Assembly (NCBI GenBank): GCA_004172865.1
Contig: SEBV01000010.1
Coordinates: forward strand, 248,001 to 312,000
Direction: 5' to 3'
Source of the DNA: Gammaproteobacteria bacterium
GTDB lineage: Bacteria; Pseudomonadota; Gammaproteobacteria; Pseudomonadales; Cellvibrionaceae
Length of the DNA stretch: 64,000 nt
The notes beneath the pieces are model-generated. The model ran no database searches, was not told the DNA's origin, and saw only the letters and a list, made by a program, of their open reading frames with translations. Made by a program: the position numbers and the translations under genes. Positions 47,541 to 55,533 of the stretch are shown here, piece after piece (the first letter of the stretch is position 1; each line of letters opens with the position of its first letter).

Positions 47541-47691
47541 AATCACCCCTAAACCTTATTTATTTTTGAATGCTAGTAAGTCGTACTAGACGAAATTAAT
47601 GTAAAAACCAGCGGGAGAATTACATAAGCGAATAGGATGATCTGTGCGGCATTACACATTTACAAAAGCAGTTATAAGCGAGGAAAACAGA

Positions 47692-47763
47692 ATGATTTCT
47701 ACGGGGAAATTTAATACCAATAAAGATGATTTAGACGATAAATTTTTACTGGCTTTGAAATAG
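47692..47763 (+). CDS. Possible small ORF (23 residues)
   Basis: ATG at 47692 with GAGGA eight bases upstream opens a 23-residue frame (MISTGKFNTNKDDLDDKFLL and three more) ending at a TAG. It is hydrophilic with an acidic centre. The good ribosome-binding site and the structured element directly after its stop are the only support; it may be chance. Confidence 0.25.
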   Translation: MISTGKFNTNKDDLDDKFLLALK

Positions 47764-47764
47764 A

Positions 47765-47825
47765 TTTCAGCGCTCAATAAATAGATATGTAGGGGCTAGC
47801 CACGTCTATCCAAAAAGCGCTGAAA
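47765..47825. terminator. Long-stem inverted repeat, possible structured RNA end
   Basis: Perfect 10-bp arms TTTCAGCGCT (47765-47774) and AGCGCTGAAA (47816-47825) enclose 41 bases. An inner partial pairing ATAGA/TCTAT is also present. An ATTTTTA tail follows on the plus strand. It could end a short plus-strand transcript covering the small ORF, or form part of a small RNA. Without expression data neither can be settled. Confidence 0.4.
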
Positions 47826-47875
47826 ATTTTTACACTACACAAGCTTTACGCTCGCAAAGTGAAGGCAAAAAAACC

Positions 47876-48040
47876 TTAGCGGTTTTCTTTAGCATTGCCT
47901 ATACCTTTTTGTACGGCACCTTCAACTTGTTTGCCGATACCTTTAGCTTGTTGCTTTTCGCTACCTACGGCTTCGCCAACTTTTTGTTGAACTTTACCAG
48001 CGGTTTGCTTGATTGAGCCTTTCACTTGATCTTTATTCAT
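47876..48040 (-). CDS. CsbD-family stress-response protein
   Basis: 54-residue hydrophilic protein starting MNKDQVKGSIKQTAGKVQQK, the CsbD/YjbJ signature, with a Lys/Gln/Gly-rich repeat-like body (AKGIGKQVEGAVQKGIGNAK). The start at 48040 has AAGGTG seven bases upstream; upstream in-frame codons are not CsbD-like. Family members are abundant general-stress proteins of unclear mechanism. Confidence 0.9.
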   Translation of the reverse strand: MNKDQVKGSIKQTAGKVQQKVGEAVGSEKQQAKGIGKQVEGAVQKGIGNAKENR

Positions 48041-48448
48041 GATATTCACCTTAAATAATGAGTGATTGAAATTAAATGAAAAGAACGATTTGATTACTCT
48101 AATCTGACTCAATATTTCGTTAAAAAATACTGCGTTCCAGAAATTTCCTTATAGTGGTATCGCTTCATTTCATGGTGCTAATATCTCATCAGGTCCACAT
48201 AAGGTATGTTCGTTAGTTAACGCTTATGGTAAAAAATAATTCACTCAAAAAAAATTTAGCTTCCAATAAAAATTGCGGTCTAAGGTGACATTAATAACCA
48301 TCTATAAAATTCAAAATTCCGCACTTAAATTCAATTTTTTAGACTGCTTAAATTGTTTTTTAAATTAACGCTTTCTAATGATATTTTTAGCATTATCTTT
48401 AAGAATTTACTAATTTTTAGCATTAGAAAAATTATTGAAGATAAAAAT
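48041..48448. other. AT-rich intergenic region
   Basis: 408 bases without a supported gene. It contains the csbD promoter side (48041-48170) and a strongly AT-rich part (about 48230-48448) with a direct repeat of TTTTTAGCATTA (near 48384 and 48413). No IS ends, tRNA or clear terminator are visible. Confidence 0.5.
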
Positions 48449-48745
48449 TTAGAATACTGGCTGCACAAACCAATTTACAGTTCGTTGATTTATTAACCCA
48501 TGTACATTTGAAGCTGCGAATACCTCCATTAGTTTTTTCATGGAATTGATACCCTGAATTTCCTTGTCCCAAAAAATCAAGTCATGGATTCGGCCAGTAT
48601 CATCCTGAAAAATATGTCGGGATCTAAAACCCGGCCTTAATCGCAACCATGAATCTATATCATGATTTCCTGCAATAAAATCGCTCAGCGTTTTATTTTT
48701 CGCTAAAAGAAAAGTTGTTACTTCAACAGCCCCATTTTGTTTCAT
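48449..48745 (-). CDS. Small ABM-like dimeric alpha/beta-barrel protein
   Basis: 98 residues from the ATG at 48745 with GAGG upstream; the longer frame to 48865 runs through the neighbouring gene. The sequence (AVEVTTFLLAKNKTLSDFIA, WLRLRPGFRSRHIFQDDTGR, HDLIFWDKEIQGINSMKKLM) resembles antibiotic-biosynthesis-monooxygenase/EthD-like ferredoxin folds. Catalysis cannot be claimed. It follows the VOC gene by 28 bases on the same strand, and with it and the SDR gene forms a small operon opposite the AraC regulator. Confidence 0.6.
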   Translation of the reverse strand: MKQNGAVEVTTFLLAKNKTLSDFIAGNHDIDSWLRLRPGFRSRHIFQDDTGRIHDLIFWDKEIQGINSMKKLMEVFAASNVHGLINQRTVNWFVQPVF

Positions 48746-48773
48746 ATAATTTACCTCGTACAGTTCAGCGAAT

Positions 48774-49178
48774 TTAAAGCGACGGGTGCTGCCAACTTTT
48801 GTAAACAACTTCCAAACTATATCCATCAGGATCAAACACGTTTGCCGCATAATAACGCGGGTCATAATGCAAACGTGCGCCGGGCTTACCGTTGTCTATT
48901 GCACCAGCGGAAATTGCGGCATCATAAAATATTTGTACTTGAATTTCGCTAGTTGCAATAAAACCAATATGAACCGCTCTTGAGTCAACATAACCTTCAC
49001 GCAACCAAAAAAATACACGGCCATTGGCACCAAAACCTTTTAGATCAGGGTGGCCCGGCGGGCCCTGTTTTCCATCGTAATCATGTACATGATTTATGCC
49101 GAGCGGCTTTAACGCTTGCTCATAAAATGTGATGGAGCGTTTCACATCAGAAACGCTAATAAAAATATGATCCAGCAT
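48774..49178 (-). CDS. VOC-family glyoxalase/bleomycin-resistance-like protein
   Basis: 134-residue single-module VOC protein. The N-terminal MLDHIFISVSDVKRSITFYE, central VHIGFIATSEIQVQIFYDAA and C-terminal YYAANVFDPDGYSLEVVYKS contain the usual metal-site positions: His4 (LDHIF), a His in VHIGF and a Glu in SLEVV. Substrate unknown. It lies 14 bases after the frameshifted SDR gene. Confidence 0.85.
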   Translation of the reverse strand: MLDHIFISVSDVKRSITFYEQALKPLGINHVHDYDGKQGPPGHPDLKGFGANGRVFFWLREGYVDSRAVHIGFIATSEIQVQIFYDAAISAGAIDNGKPGARLHYDPRYYAANVFDPDGYSLEVVYKSWQHPSL

Positions 49179-49192
49179 AAATTCCTCGCTTA

Positions 49193-49931
49193 TTAAATAT
49201 AAAAACCACCCGCTACTTCGATACGTTGCGCGTTAATCCAATTATTGTCATCCGATAAAAGCGAAGCGACGACCTTACCAACATCATCCGCCTCACCAAC
49301 ACGACTTAACGCAGTTTCATTTGCAAGTGTTTGCGCAAATTCGGGATTTTTATCCAGAGCACTATCCGCAAGTTCGGTGCGAATTCCCCCCGGTGAAACG
49401 CTGTTCACCTGAATTTCTCGCGCACCAAATTCTTTTGCGAGACATCTTGTGAATATATCCATTGCACCTTTGCATGCAGCATAGGGCGCGGTTCCTGCAA
49501 AAATAACCCGAGTAGTCGCACTGGTGATATTGATGATCTTACCCTTATCCGCCAATGAAGGTAGTAGAGCTTGTGTTAAGAAAAATGGTCCTTTGAAATG
49601 GATATTTAACATCTGATCAAAATAATTTTCGGTAACATCTGCAATCATTGCAAAACCACCTACTCCGGCATTATTAACAAGATAATCGAAATTATCGCGC
49701 TGCCATTTTTGTTTTAAAACACGAGAAAAAATTTGAACTCGATACATCACTTATATCAAGTTGCAAGGCAACCGCGGTACCACCCGCATCTTCAATTTGT
49801 TTGACTACTGCCAGCGCTTGCTCTTTCTGACGTAAAAATGTTACCACCACAGCTACACCGCGTTTAGCCAGCTGTAATGCTGCGCTACGACCAATACCGC
49901 GACTCGAACCCGTCACCAATGCAATTTTCAT
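49193..49931 (-). pseudogene. Short-chain dehydrogenase/reductase, frameshifted
   Basis: Two frames together make one SDR of about 245 residues. The 5' part (49931 to about 49730) has the nucleotide-binding ALVTGSSRGIGRSAALQLAK. The 3' part (about 49735 to 49193) has FDYLVNNAGVGG, the catalytic Ser region (INITSATTRVIFAG) and Y-x3-K (PYAACKG). The frames must be joined near a run of six A at 49726-49731 (six T in the coding strand); removing one T restores DVSSSNFSRVLKQKWQRDNF. Both halves are otherwise intact, so this is a recent mutation, a slippage site or a sequence error. It is divergent from the AraC regulator, a common regulator/SDR pair. Confidence 0.85.
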
Positions 49932-50102
49932 AATAAACCTCAGTTTTTCCATTCGGCAAATTTAATTAGGATTTCATTACCGAGTAGTTATCCTGCTCGA
50001 TAACCTCAGGGTTTATAATATTTTCATCGCATCTAATTGCGTTATATTGATAAGACCAGAGTCTTGCCTAATCCTGCTTATGTAATTTTTACCGAGATCC
50101 GA

Positions 50103-50993
50103 ATGACAACAAATTCGTTACAACTCATGTGCAATCTTGTAGATCGTGCCGGCCCCCGGAAAACCGAAACCGGTATTCCACGCCTTGCAATGGTTAGAGG
50201 AGAAATTCCTGCTCATCGCTTGGCCGCTGTATATGAGCCAATGATTAACTTGGTGTTACAAGGCAGCAAAGTGCTAACGATTGGCGAGCAAGTTTTGCAT
50301 TACAACGCCGCCAGTTATTTTGTGATGTCTGTTGATTTACCAGCGACAGGAAAAGTGATTCCGGCCAGTGAAGGTAAACCTTATATGGCGGTGAGCCTCA
50401 CCATTAGCGCAGCAGTTGTATCCGAAATGATTAGCAGCAACCCTGCGCTATCCATACCCGATAACGCCAAAGGTTTTTCTGTTTGTACAATGACAGATCG
50501 GCTCATGGACGCCTGGTGCCGATTACTTCAATTAATAGAAACACCGCAAGATATTCCGGCGCTAGCCCCACTTTATGAACGCGAATTACTTTATTTAGTA
50601 TTACAGGGACCACAAGGCTGGTTGCTACAAGAAATCGCTAGTGCAGGAAGTGACTTAACGAAAATTCATAAATCCATTCAATGGATACGTCAGCATTATC
50701 AAAAAACGTTACCGGTCGAGCAACTTGCCGACGTAGCAGGAATGAGCAAGTCCGCGTTCCACCGCCACTTCAAAAGCATCACCGATTTGAGCCCGCTGCA
50801 ATATCAAAAGCAAATGCGCTTGCTGGAAGCACGCCGGTTACTTTTAGAAAGCCAACAAGGCGCCGCGGAAATTTCTTATCAAGTAGGTTACGAAAGCCCA
50901 TCGCAATTCAGCCGCGAATACGCACGCTTTTTTGGTTTGCCACCAACGCAAGATATTGCGGGGCTGAAAATGCTGCAGAGATTGGAAAATTAA
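50103..50993 (+). CDS. AraC-family transcriptional regulator
   Basis: About 296 residues from the ATG at 50103; a TTG at 50037 would extend it but family members start near here. The N-terminal AraC_N (cupin-like) domain shows YEPMINLVLQGSKVLTIGEQ and SYFVMSVDLPATGKV. The C-terminal double helix-turn-helix shows LPVEQLADVAGMSKSAFHRH and AEISYQVGYESPSQFSREYA. Its position back to back with the SDR gene (about 170 bases between starts) suggests it controls the SDR/VOC/ABM genes, as in many genomes. Confidence 0.92.
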   Translation: MTTNSLQLMCNLVDRAGPRKTETGIPRLAMVRGEIPAHRLAAVYEPMINLVLQGSKVLTIGEQVLHYNAASYFVMSVDLPATGKVIPASEGKPYMAVSLTISAAVVSEMISSNPALSIPDNAKGFSVCTMTDRLMDAWCRLLQLIETPQDIPALAPLYERELLYLVLQGPQGWLLQEIASAGSDLTKIHKSIQWIRQHYQKTLPVEQLADVAGMSKSAFHRHFKSITDLSPLQYQKQMRLLEARRLLLESQQGAAEISYQVGYESPSQFSREYARFFGLPPTQDIAGLKMLQRLEN

Positions 50994-51151
50994 ATATTTA
51001 AAAATTTAATGTTTGGAGAAAGTAAATTGTGAGCAATGTATAACTACTCGTGAATTTAGTTTTGAGCTTAGATTTTGTATAAGGTTTTTGCACAGGAAAG
51101 CTAGAATGACGAGAATTAAAATCTGTGCAAGATCAAGCAATCTAATAGTTT

Positions 51152-51634
51152 TTAGGATGACGAATAATTACCAACAGCCTGAATAATTGTAGGATACTTT
51201 TCTAAGCTCCAGCTTAAGACCTCAGAAAATAGTACTTTCAATTTTACTTTCGCTTGAGTCTTTAATTCTTCAATCGCGAGCTCTTTTACGGCCAAAAGTA
51301 ATTTATTTCCTCGCTGATTATCAGACTCTATAGATTCGATACCCTTAACCGTTAAACATACTCCTTTAAATACTCCATCAGAATATCCTGTATATGTAAT
51401 AAATCCAGAAGATGACAACCATTCAATCGTAGGCTTTGCGATACTTGCGGGGTTTTTATTTCTAACAACCTCACTCATATTTTCTGATATTTCCTTTAGC
51501 GACTCATCCCAGTACTCATCATCGAGAGTAATAGCAAGATCACTTGGTGATATATCTATTTTCAAAGGAAAATTTTCGTAAGCCTGCGAAAGCGTCAATG
51601 CAGATATTGCTTTAAAAATCTCTATATTATTCAA
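51152..51634 (-). CDS. Hypothetical protein
   Basis: I do not recognise this protein. The open frame reaches up to 51796, but the best start is a TTG at 51634 with GAGG nine bases upstream, giving about 160 residues (NNIEIFKAISALTLSQAYEN). It is soluble, with a winged-helix-like middle (IEWLSSSGFITYTGYSDGVF, then CLTVKGIESIES) and a helical end. That middle is reminiscent of small DNA-binding or phage/plasmid-type proteins, but no function can be given. It stands alone, minus strand, between the AraC gene and the GH97 gene. Confidence 0.5.
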   Translation of the reverse strand: MNNIEIFKAISALTLSQAYENFPLKIDISPSDLAITLDDEYWDESLKEISENMSEVVRNKNPASIAKPTIEWLSSSGFITYTGYSDGVFKGVCLTVKGIESIESDNQRGNKLLLAVKELAIEELKTQAKVKLKVLFSEVLSWSLEKYPTIIQAVGNYSSS

Positions 51635-51825
51635 TACTTCATACCTCGTGAAATAGCATTCTATTAAAACCGACCAACTATATACACTCAGAGCCCAGTT
51701 CAAAGGGATTTGTAGTTTGAGCACATGAAGAATATTGAATTTAAGCGAAGATGGGAAACAGAAAATTGCGGAGACAAACTTAAAACAAGTTAGCAACTTC
51801 CTTGTCGCTCTCTTTCAATCAAAAA

Positions 51826-53838
51826 CTATTTTTTCTTAAACACTGCAACACCACCACCAGACGGTGCGAGCGTTAGCGTTAAAGTATCAGCGCTGGTTTG
51901 TGTTGTTTCGGATTTATCCAATGTGGAAATTGTTTTTCCATCTTGCCAAACTTGTGCGCTGTAATTTCCTTTGCTTAAAAAATTAAGCGGTATGGTTACG
52001 GTACGACCTGATTCGTTAGTCATTGCGCCTAGATACCAGTCATTGCCTTTGCGACGGGCGGAAACTATGTATTCGCCGATATCGCCTTGCAGGATTCGCG
52101 TTTCGTCCCAGGTGGTTGGTACGTCTTTAATAAACTCCAAACCGTCTTGCCAATCGCTTTGTGGCTTGGGCCAAACGCCGTCGGTTTTGCTGTAGGTGAT
52201 GGGCGAGTCGGCCAGCATTTGTAGCGGGCTGTCGTAAACCACATACATTGCAACGGCTTGCCCGCGTGTGGTTTTCACGTAGGGCAAAGTATTACGGCGC
52301 AGGCTTGGGAATTCAGCAGGCGTTGTATGGCGGAAACCACCGGGCGTGTAGTCGATAGGCCCGAGAACCATGCGCGTAAACGGCAAAGTCACGTTGTGAG
52401 TTGCGGTGATGCGACCGCTCCATTTGTTGTATTCAGCACCCATCACACCTTCTTGCGTTAAATAGTGGGGATAGGTTCTGAGCAAACCATTTGGCGGATA
52501 TGCACCGTGCAAGTCGACCATGATGTGGTACTTGGCAGTCATGGTGAGTAGCTTGTGGAAATAGTCCACCATCTCCTGATCTGAGCGATCCATAAAATCT
52601 ACTTTAATGCCTTTAATGCCCCATTTTTCGTAGGCCGCTAGGGCTTCTTCCATTTGCCAATCCAATTGCTGCCATTGCAGCCACACCCACACGCCTACGT
52701 TTTTGCTCTTTGCGTAGCTAATGATGGCGGGAATATCCATGGCAGCTGCGGGCTTAAGCAAATCAGAGCCAGGCTTGCTGGTGACGGTTGACCCTTGATG
52801 CCAACCCTCGTCGATCAAAATATATTGCAGGCCCAAGGTCGCAGCGAAGTCGATGTAAGCTTTGTAAGTGTCAGTATTCATGCCGGGCTTGGGAATGGCC
52901 ACTTGATTGTCATTCCACCAGTCCCACGCGGTTTTGCCGGGCTTGATCCAGCTCGTATCTTTCATTTGCGTTGGCTCACCCAAGGCAGCAATTAGCGATG
53001 ATTCCGTCAATTTACCGGGTGTATCGCCAACCATAATTACGCGCCATGGCGTTTTAAATCCTGCAGCAGATAAGGTGGCTCTCACAGAGGCTTTTTCCAA
53101 ACCATCAGGGCGGCTATCGAAACGGGGAGTCAGGCGAACGTCCACACCATTAGCGCCATCGCCACGGCCTGTAAACCATGAACCTGGGTAATCGCGCACG
53201 TCGGATTCAGCCAAGGCAAAAGTTGTTTGGCCAACACCGGTTTTACAGACGAGAGGATTGTCGTAAAGATTATGTTCGCGAATCGCCGACGATTTAATCG
53301 GATCAAACTCGCCTTCATGGCTGTTGGCAAACTTACCGAGATTAAGACCAAAACAGGTGTAATCCGCCGCAAAACCGAAACGCGTTAATTCATTTTGAAT
53401 CGTAAATTGCGTTAACCCGCTTTGGCTGGGTAGCTGGTAGCGAATCGCAACGCCTTCGTTGTAGGCGCGAATTACCAAATTTAAATTAAGCTTGCGCTCG
53501 TCTTTCGCCGTGAATTTAAAAGTAGATGTATTGTAATTATCTGCCACGGTTTTGGTTCTACCAGCAACCAAAGTAAAGCTGTCTTTTACGCTCTTCTCTT
53601 CTTTGCCTACGAACTGCAATTCGTTTTTGCCGATGGGTAATTCATTGATAATCAACCCCAGCGAAGACTCGCTGATAAATTGCTTGCCGTCCAAACTCAC
53701 GGTATAGCTTAAGCCGTTGCCGTTGTTGGTGAGGTCAACCTGAATACGCGAGTTGGGGGATTTAAGACTGTAAGTATCTGCCTGGGCGAAACCGGCCAGC
53801 AGCAAGCAACTTGCCGATAGTAATAGCTTCTTTCTCAT
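51826..53838 (-). CDS. GH97 glycoside hydrolase (alpha-galactosidase or alpha-glucosidase)
   Basis: About 670 residues, start at 53838 with AGGAGAG upstream and a Sec signal peptide (about 1-21). The N-terminal beta-sandwich (about 25-275, SPNSRIQVDLTNNGNGLSYT), TIM barrel (about 280-555) and C-terminal beta domain (about 570-670) match GH97. Barrel motifs include WDWWNDNQVAIP, YILIDEGWHQGS and GIKGIKVDFMDRSDQ. The Asp in KVDFMD (Asp414) sits where retaining GH97 enzymes carry the nucleophile, and Glu463 (TQEGVMGAEY) is a candidate acid/base. This points to the retaining, alpha-galactosidase-like branch. Probably periplasmic, acting on oligosaccharides. Confidence 0.9.
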   Translation of the reverse strand: MRKKLLLSASCLLLAGFAQADTYSLKSPNSRIQVDLTNNGNGLSYTVSLDGKQFISESSLGLIINELPIGKNELQFVGKEEKSVKDSFTLVAGRTKTVADNYNTSTFKFTAKDERKLNLNLVIRAYNEGVAIRYQLPSQSGLTQFTIQNELTRFGFAADYTCFGLNLGKFANSHEGEFDPIKSSAIREHNLYDNPLVCKTGVGQTTFALAESDVRDYPGSWFTGRGDGANGVDVRLTPRFDSRPDGLEKASVRATLSAAGFKTPWRVIMVGDTPGKLTESSLIAALGEPTQMKDTSWIKPGKTAWDWWNDNQVAIPKPGMNTDTYKAYIDFAATLGLQYILIDEGWHQGSTVTSKPGSDLLKPAAAMDIPAIISYAKSKNVGVWVWLQWQQLDWQMEEALAAYEKWGIKGIKVDFMDRSDQEMVDYFHKLLTMTAKYHIMVDLHGAYPPNGLLRTYPHYLTQEGVMGAEYNKWSGRITATHNVTLPFTRMVLGPIDYTPGGFRHTTPAEFPSLRRNTLPYVKTTRGQAVAMYVVYDSPLQMLADSPITYSKTDGVWPKPQSDWQDGLEFIKDVPTTWDETRILQGDIGEYIVSARRKGNDWYLGAMTNESGRTVTIPLNFLSKGNYSAQVWQDGKTISTLDKSETTQTSADTLTLTLAPSGGGVAVFKKK

Positions 53839-53981
53839 TATTCTCTCCTGCAATAAAGTGCGTTTGAGGCGGATTCACTGTAACCGAATACACCGAGCGT
53901 TATTTTTCACCATACGCGAGAATATTACGATAAATATTACATATTTAAACATTAAATCTATTTTGGCTGGATTTGGGCCAC

Positions 53982-54017
53982 AAAAAATCCCCACCTATTT
54001 GTATAGATGAGGATTTT
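53982..54017 (-). terminator. Rho-independent terminator of ndpA
   Basis: On the minus strand a 15-pair stem (54017-54003 with 53998-53984, including two G-U pairs) closes a four-base loop and runs into TTTTTT. It lies 23 bases past the ndpA stop. Confidence 0.9.
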
Positions 54018-54039
54018 CGCGATTATAAAAATGGTGCGG

Positions 54040-55056
54040 CTAGTTTCCCTGCAAATGTTTTAACAAACGCGCTTTTAAGGCAGGCGGCAAGTTTTTGATG
54101 ATTAGGCTATCACTCGCAGCATCGTAATGAATATTGTTGCCTAATAAATCTGCATCAAAACTCATGCTGAGCGAATCATTACGGCCACTAATGCGCGCGT
54201 AACTGCGAACCTGACTCGTGTCGGGAATAAATTCAGTTTTGATATGATCTTGCGTGGACGCAACGTAACGCGAAAAATGATCCGGCTCGTAAGTTTTTAG
54301 CTCTTCTGACAAGGTCGTTGAAAGATCATTAATAACAACCGCTTTGCCCGCTTTATTTTGCTCAAGGCAATAATCAACCACTTTATTACGCGTTAATTTC
54401 GCCGTGGTTTCATCGAGGGATTCGGCAAAATTATCAACGATTTTTAAAAACTCAACCGTATCGCTTTTAACATCATGCTTATCGCTAAAGCCGACAAATT
54501 CAGTAAAAGCATCAGACAATTCTTTCTCACCGCGCTCGCGCAACATAGCGAGATAAGTAACAGAGTCACCCGCTTCCCAATCTTGTAAATTAATTTTGGC
54601 GGCTAGCTTCAATTGTGCAGAATTCAAATATAAGCTATCGCTAACGGCGAGATCAGTATCCAAATAAATTCCGTGATTATGCTCCACCAAAAATACATAA
54701 AGTGAATCGCCTGCTTCGATTTTTTCGACGATAAAAAAAACATAAGCATCTAATGTAATTTCAGTTTTTTCTAGCGCATACGCAAATTGCTTCATGGCTT
54801 TGTGCGTAAAACTTTCAAAACCTAATCGCTCTTCGCGATATTCTTTCACCCAGGATGAAAATGGAAACTCGACAGTTTCCGCCGAAAAGCGACCGTAGAA
54901 TTTTCCACCTTTGCGAATAAAATTTACTTTTAATTCATAGCCCAATTCATCGAGCTTGCCGCTTGTACTAAAGGCTTCAGGGCGCAGTTGCAATTTTGCG
55001 GAGTCAGTGGGTTGAACACGTTGAATTCGATGCGAGATGATGCTGGAGAAAGCCAT
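54040..55056 (-). CDS. ndpA: Nucleoid-associated protein NdpA/YejK family
   Basis: 37-kDa nucleoid-associated protein, about 338 residues from the ATG at 55056 (an in-frame TTG two codons upstream is less likely). Family features include the N-terminal ISHRIQRVQPTDSAKLQL, FVEYGFSDK-like VGFSDKHDVKSDTVEFLKI, and VRSYARISGRNDSLSMSFD near the C-terminus. The protein associates with the nucleoid in E. coli; its biochemical role is unsettled. Divergent from ridA. Confidence 0.92.
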   Translation of the reverse strand: MAFSSIISHRIQRVQPTDSAKLQLRPEAFSTSGKLDELGYELKVNFIRKGGKFYGRFSAETVEFPFSSWVKEYREERLGFESFTHKAMKQFAYALEKTEITLDAYVFFIVEKIEAGDSLYVFLVEHNHGIYLDTDLAVSDSLYLNSAQLKLAAKINLQDWEAGDSVTYLAMLRERGEKELSDAFTEFVGFSDKHDVKSDTVEFLKIVDNFAESLDETTAKLTRNKVVDYCLEQNKAGKAVVINDLSTTLSEELKTYEPDHFSRYVASTQDHIKTEFIPDTSQVRSYARISGRNDSLSMSFDADLLGNNIHYDAASDSLIIKNLPPALKARLLKHLQGN

Positions 55057-55127
55057 AAGCAAAAGTTCTGAATGATGTAAAATGACGGGATAAATGAAAG
55101 CCCGAAGTTTAACACGCAGGTATTACA

Positions 55128-55505
55128 ATGGATATTAAACAGACTTCCCTAGAAAGTATTCAACGCCTAAGACCAACGCCACGCTGGTCTGATGCGACTG
55201 TTTTTAACGGTATTGCACATTTTGTAGAAGTACCCAATGACACTGAACAAGATATAACCAGCCAAACCAAACAGCTCTTGGCGCAAGCAGAAACTACATT
55301 TAGTGAAATCGGCAGCGATAAATCGCAATTGCTGTCGGCAACTATCTATTTAACCAAAACCGAAAATGCCGCCGTTTTTAATCCAATATGGGAAGCATGG
55401 TTACCAGCAAATAGCGCTCCTTCGCGTGCTTGCATAAAAGTTGAATTGCTCGATCCCAAAATGCTAATTGAGATTGCGTTTGTTGCGGCGGTGAAAACTT
55501 CTTAA
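55128..55505 (+). CDS. RidA/YjgF-family protein
   Basis: 125 residues. Family features are RWSDATVFNGIAHFVEVPND, the helix LLAQAETTFSEIGSDKSQLL and the C-terminal SRACIKVELLDPKMLIEIAF with the conserved Arg (RACIKVELL) that holds the substrate carboxylate, and the Glu near the end (IEIAF). Members hydrolyse reactive enamine/imine intermediates; subgroup RidA proper versus Rid paralogue is not resolved. It is divergent from ndpA and 28 bases before the serine hydrolase. Confidence 0.88.
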   Translation: MDIKQTSLESIQRLRPTPRWSDATVFNGIAHFVEVPNDTEQDITSQTKQLLAQAETTFSEIGSDKSQLLSATIYLTKTENAAVFNPIWEAWLPANSAPSRACIKVELLDPKMLIEIAFVAAVKTS

Positions 55506-55533
55506 CATTATTGTGAAATAAGGAAATAACATT

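Larger units (their letters stand above)
47541..47875. other. Intergenic region between the csbD-like and PEP-CTERM genes
   Basis: 335 bases, AT-rich. It holds the promoter region of the PEP-CTERM gene on its left, a possible 23-codon frame (47692-47763, plus strand) and a long inverted repeat (47765-47825). Otherwise I see nothing in it. Confidence 0.5.

Noticed and set aside
51635-51796. N-terminal extension of the hypothetical protein at 51152-51634
   Set aside because: The extension is Cys/Leu/Phe-rich, looks unlike the rest, and lacks a ribosome-binding site, whereas a GAGG precedes the TTG at 51634.
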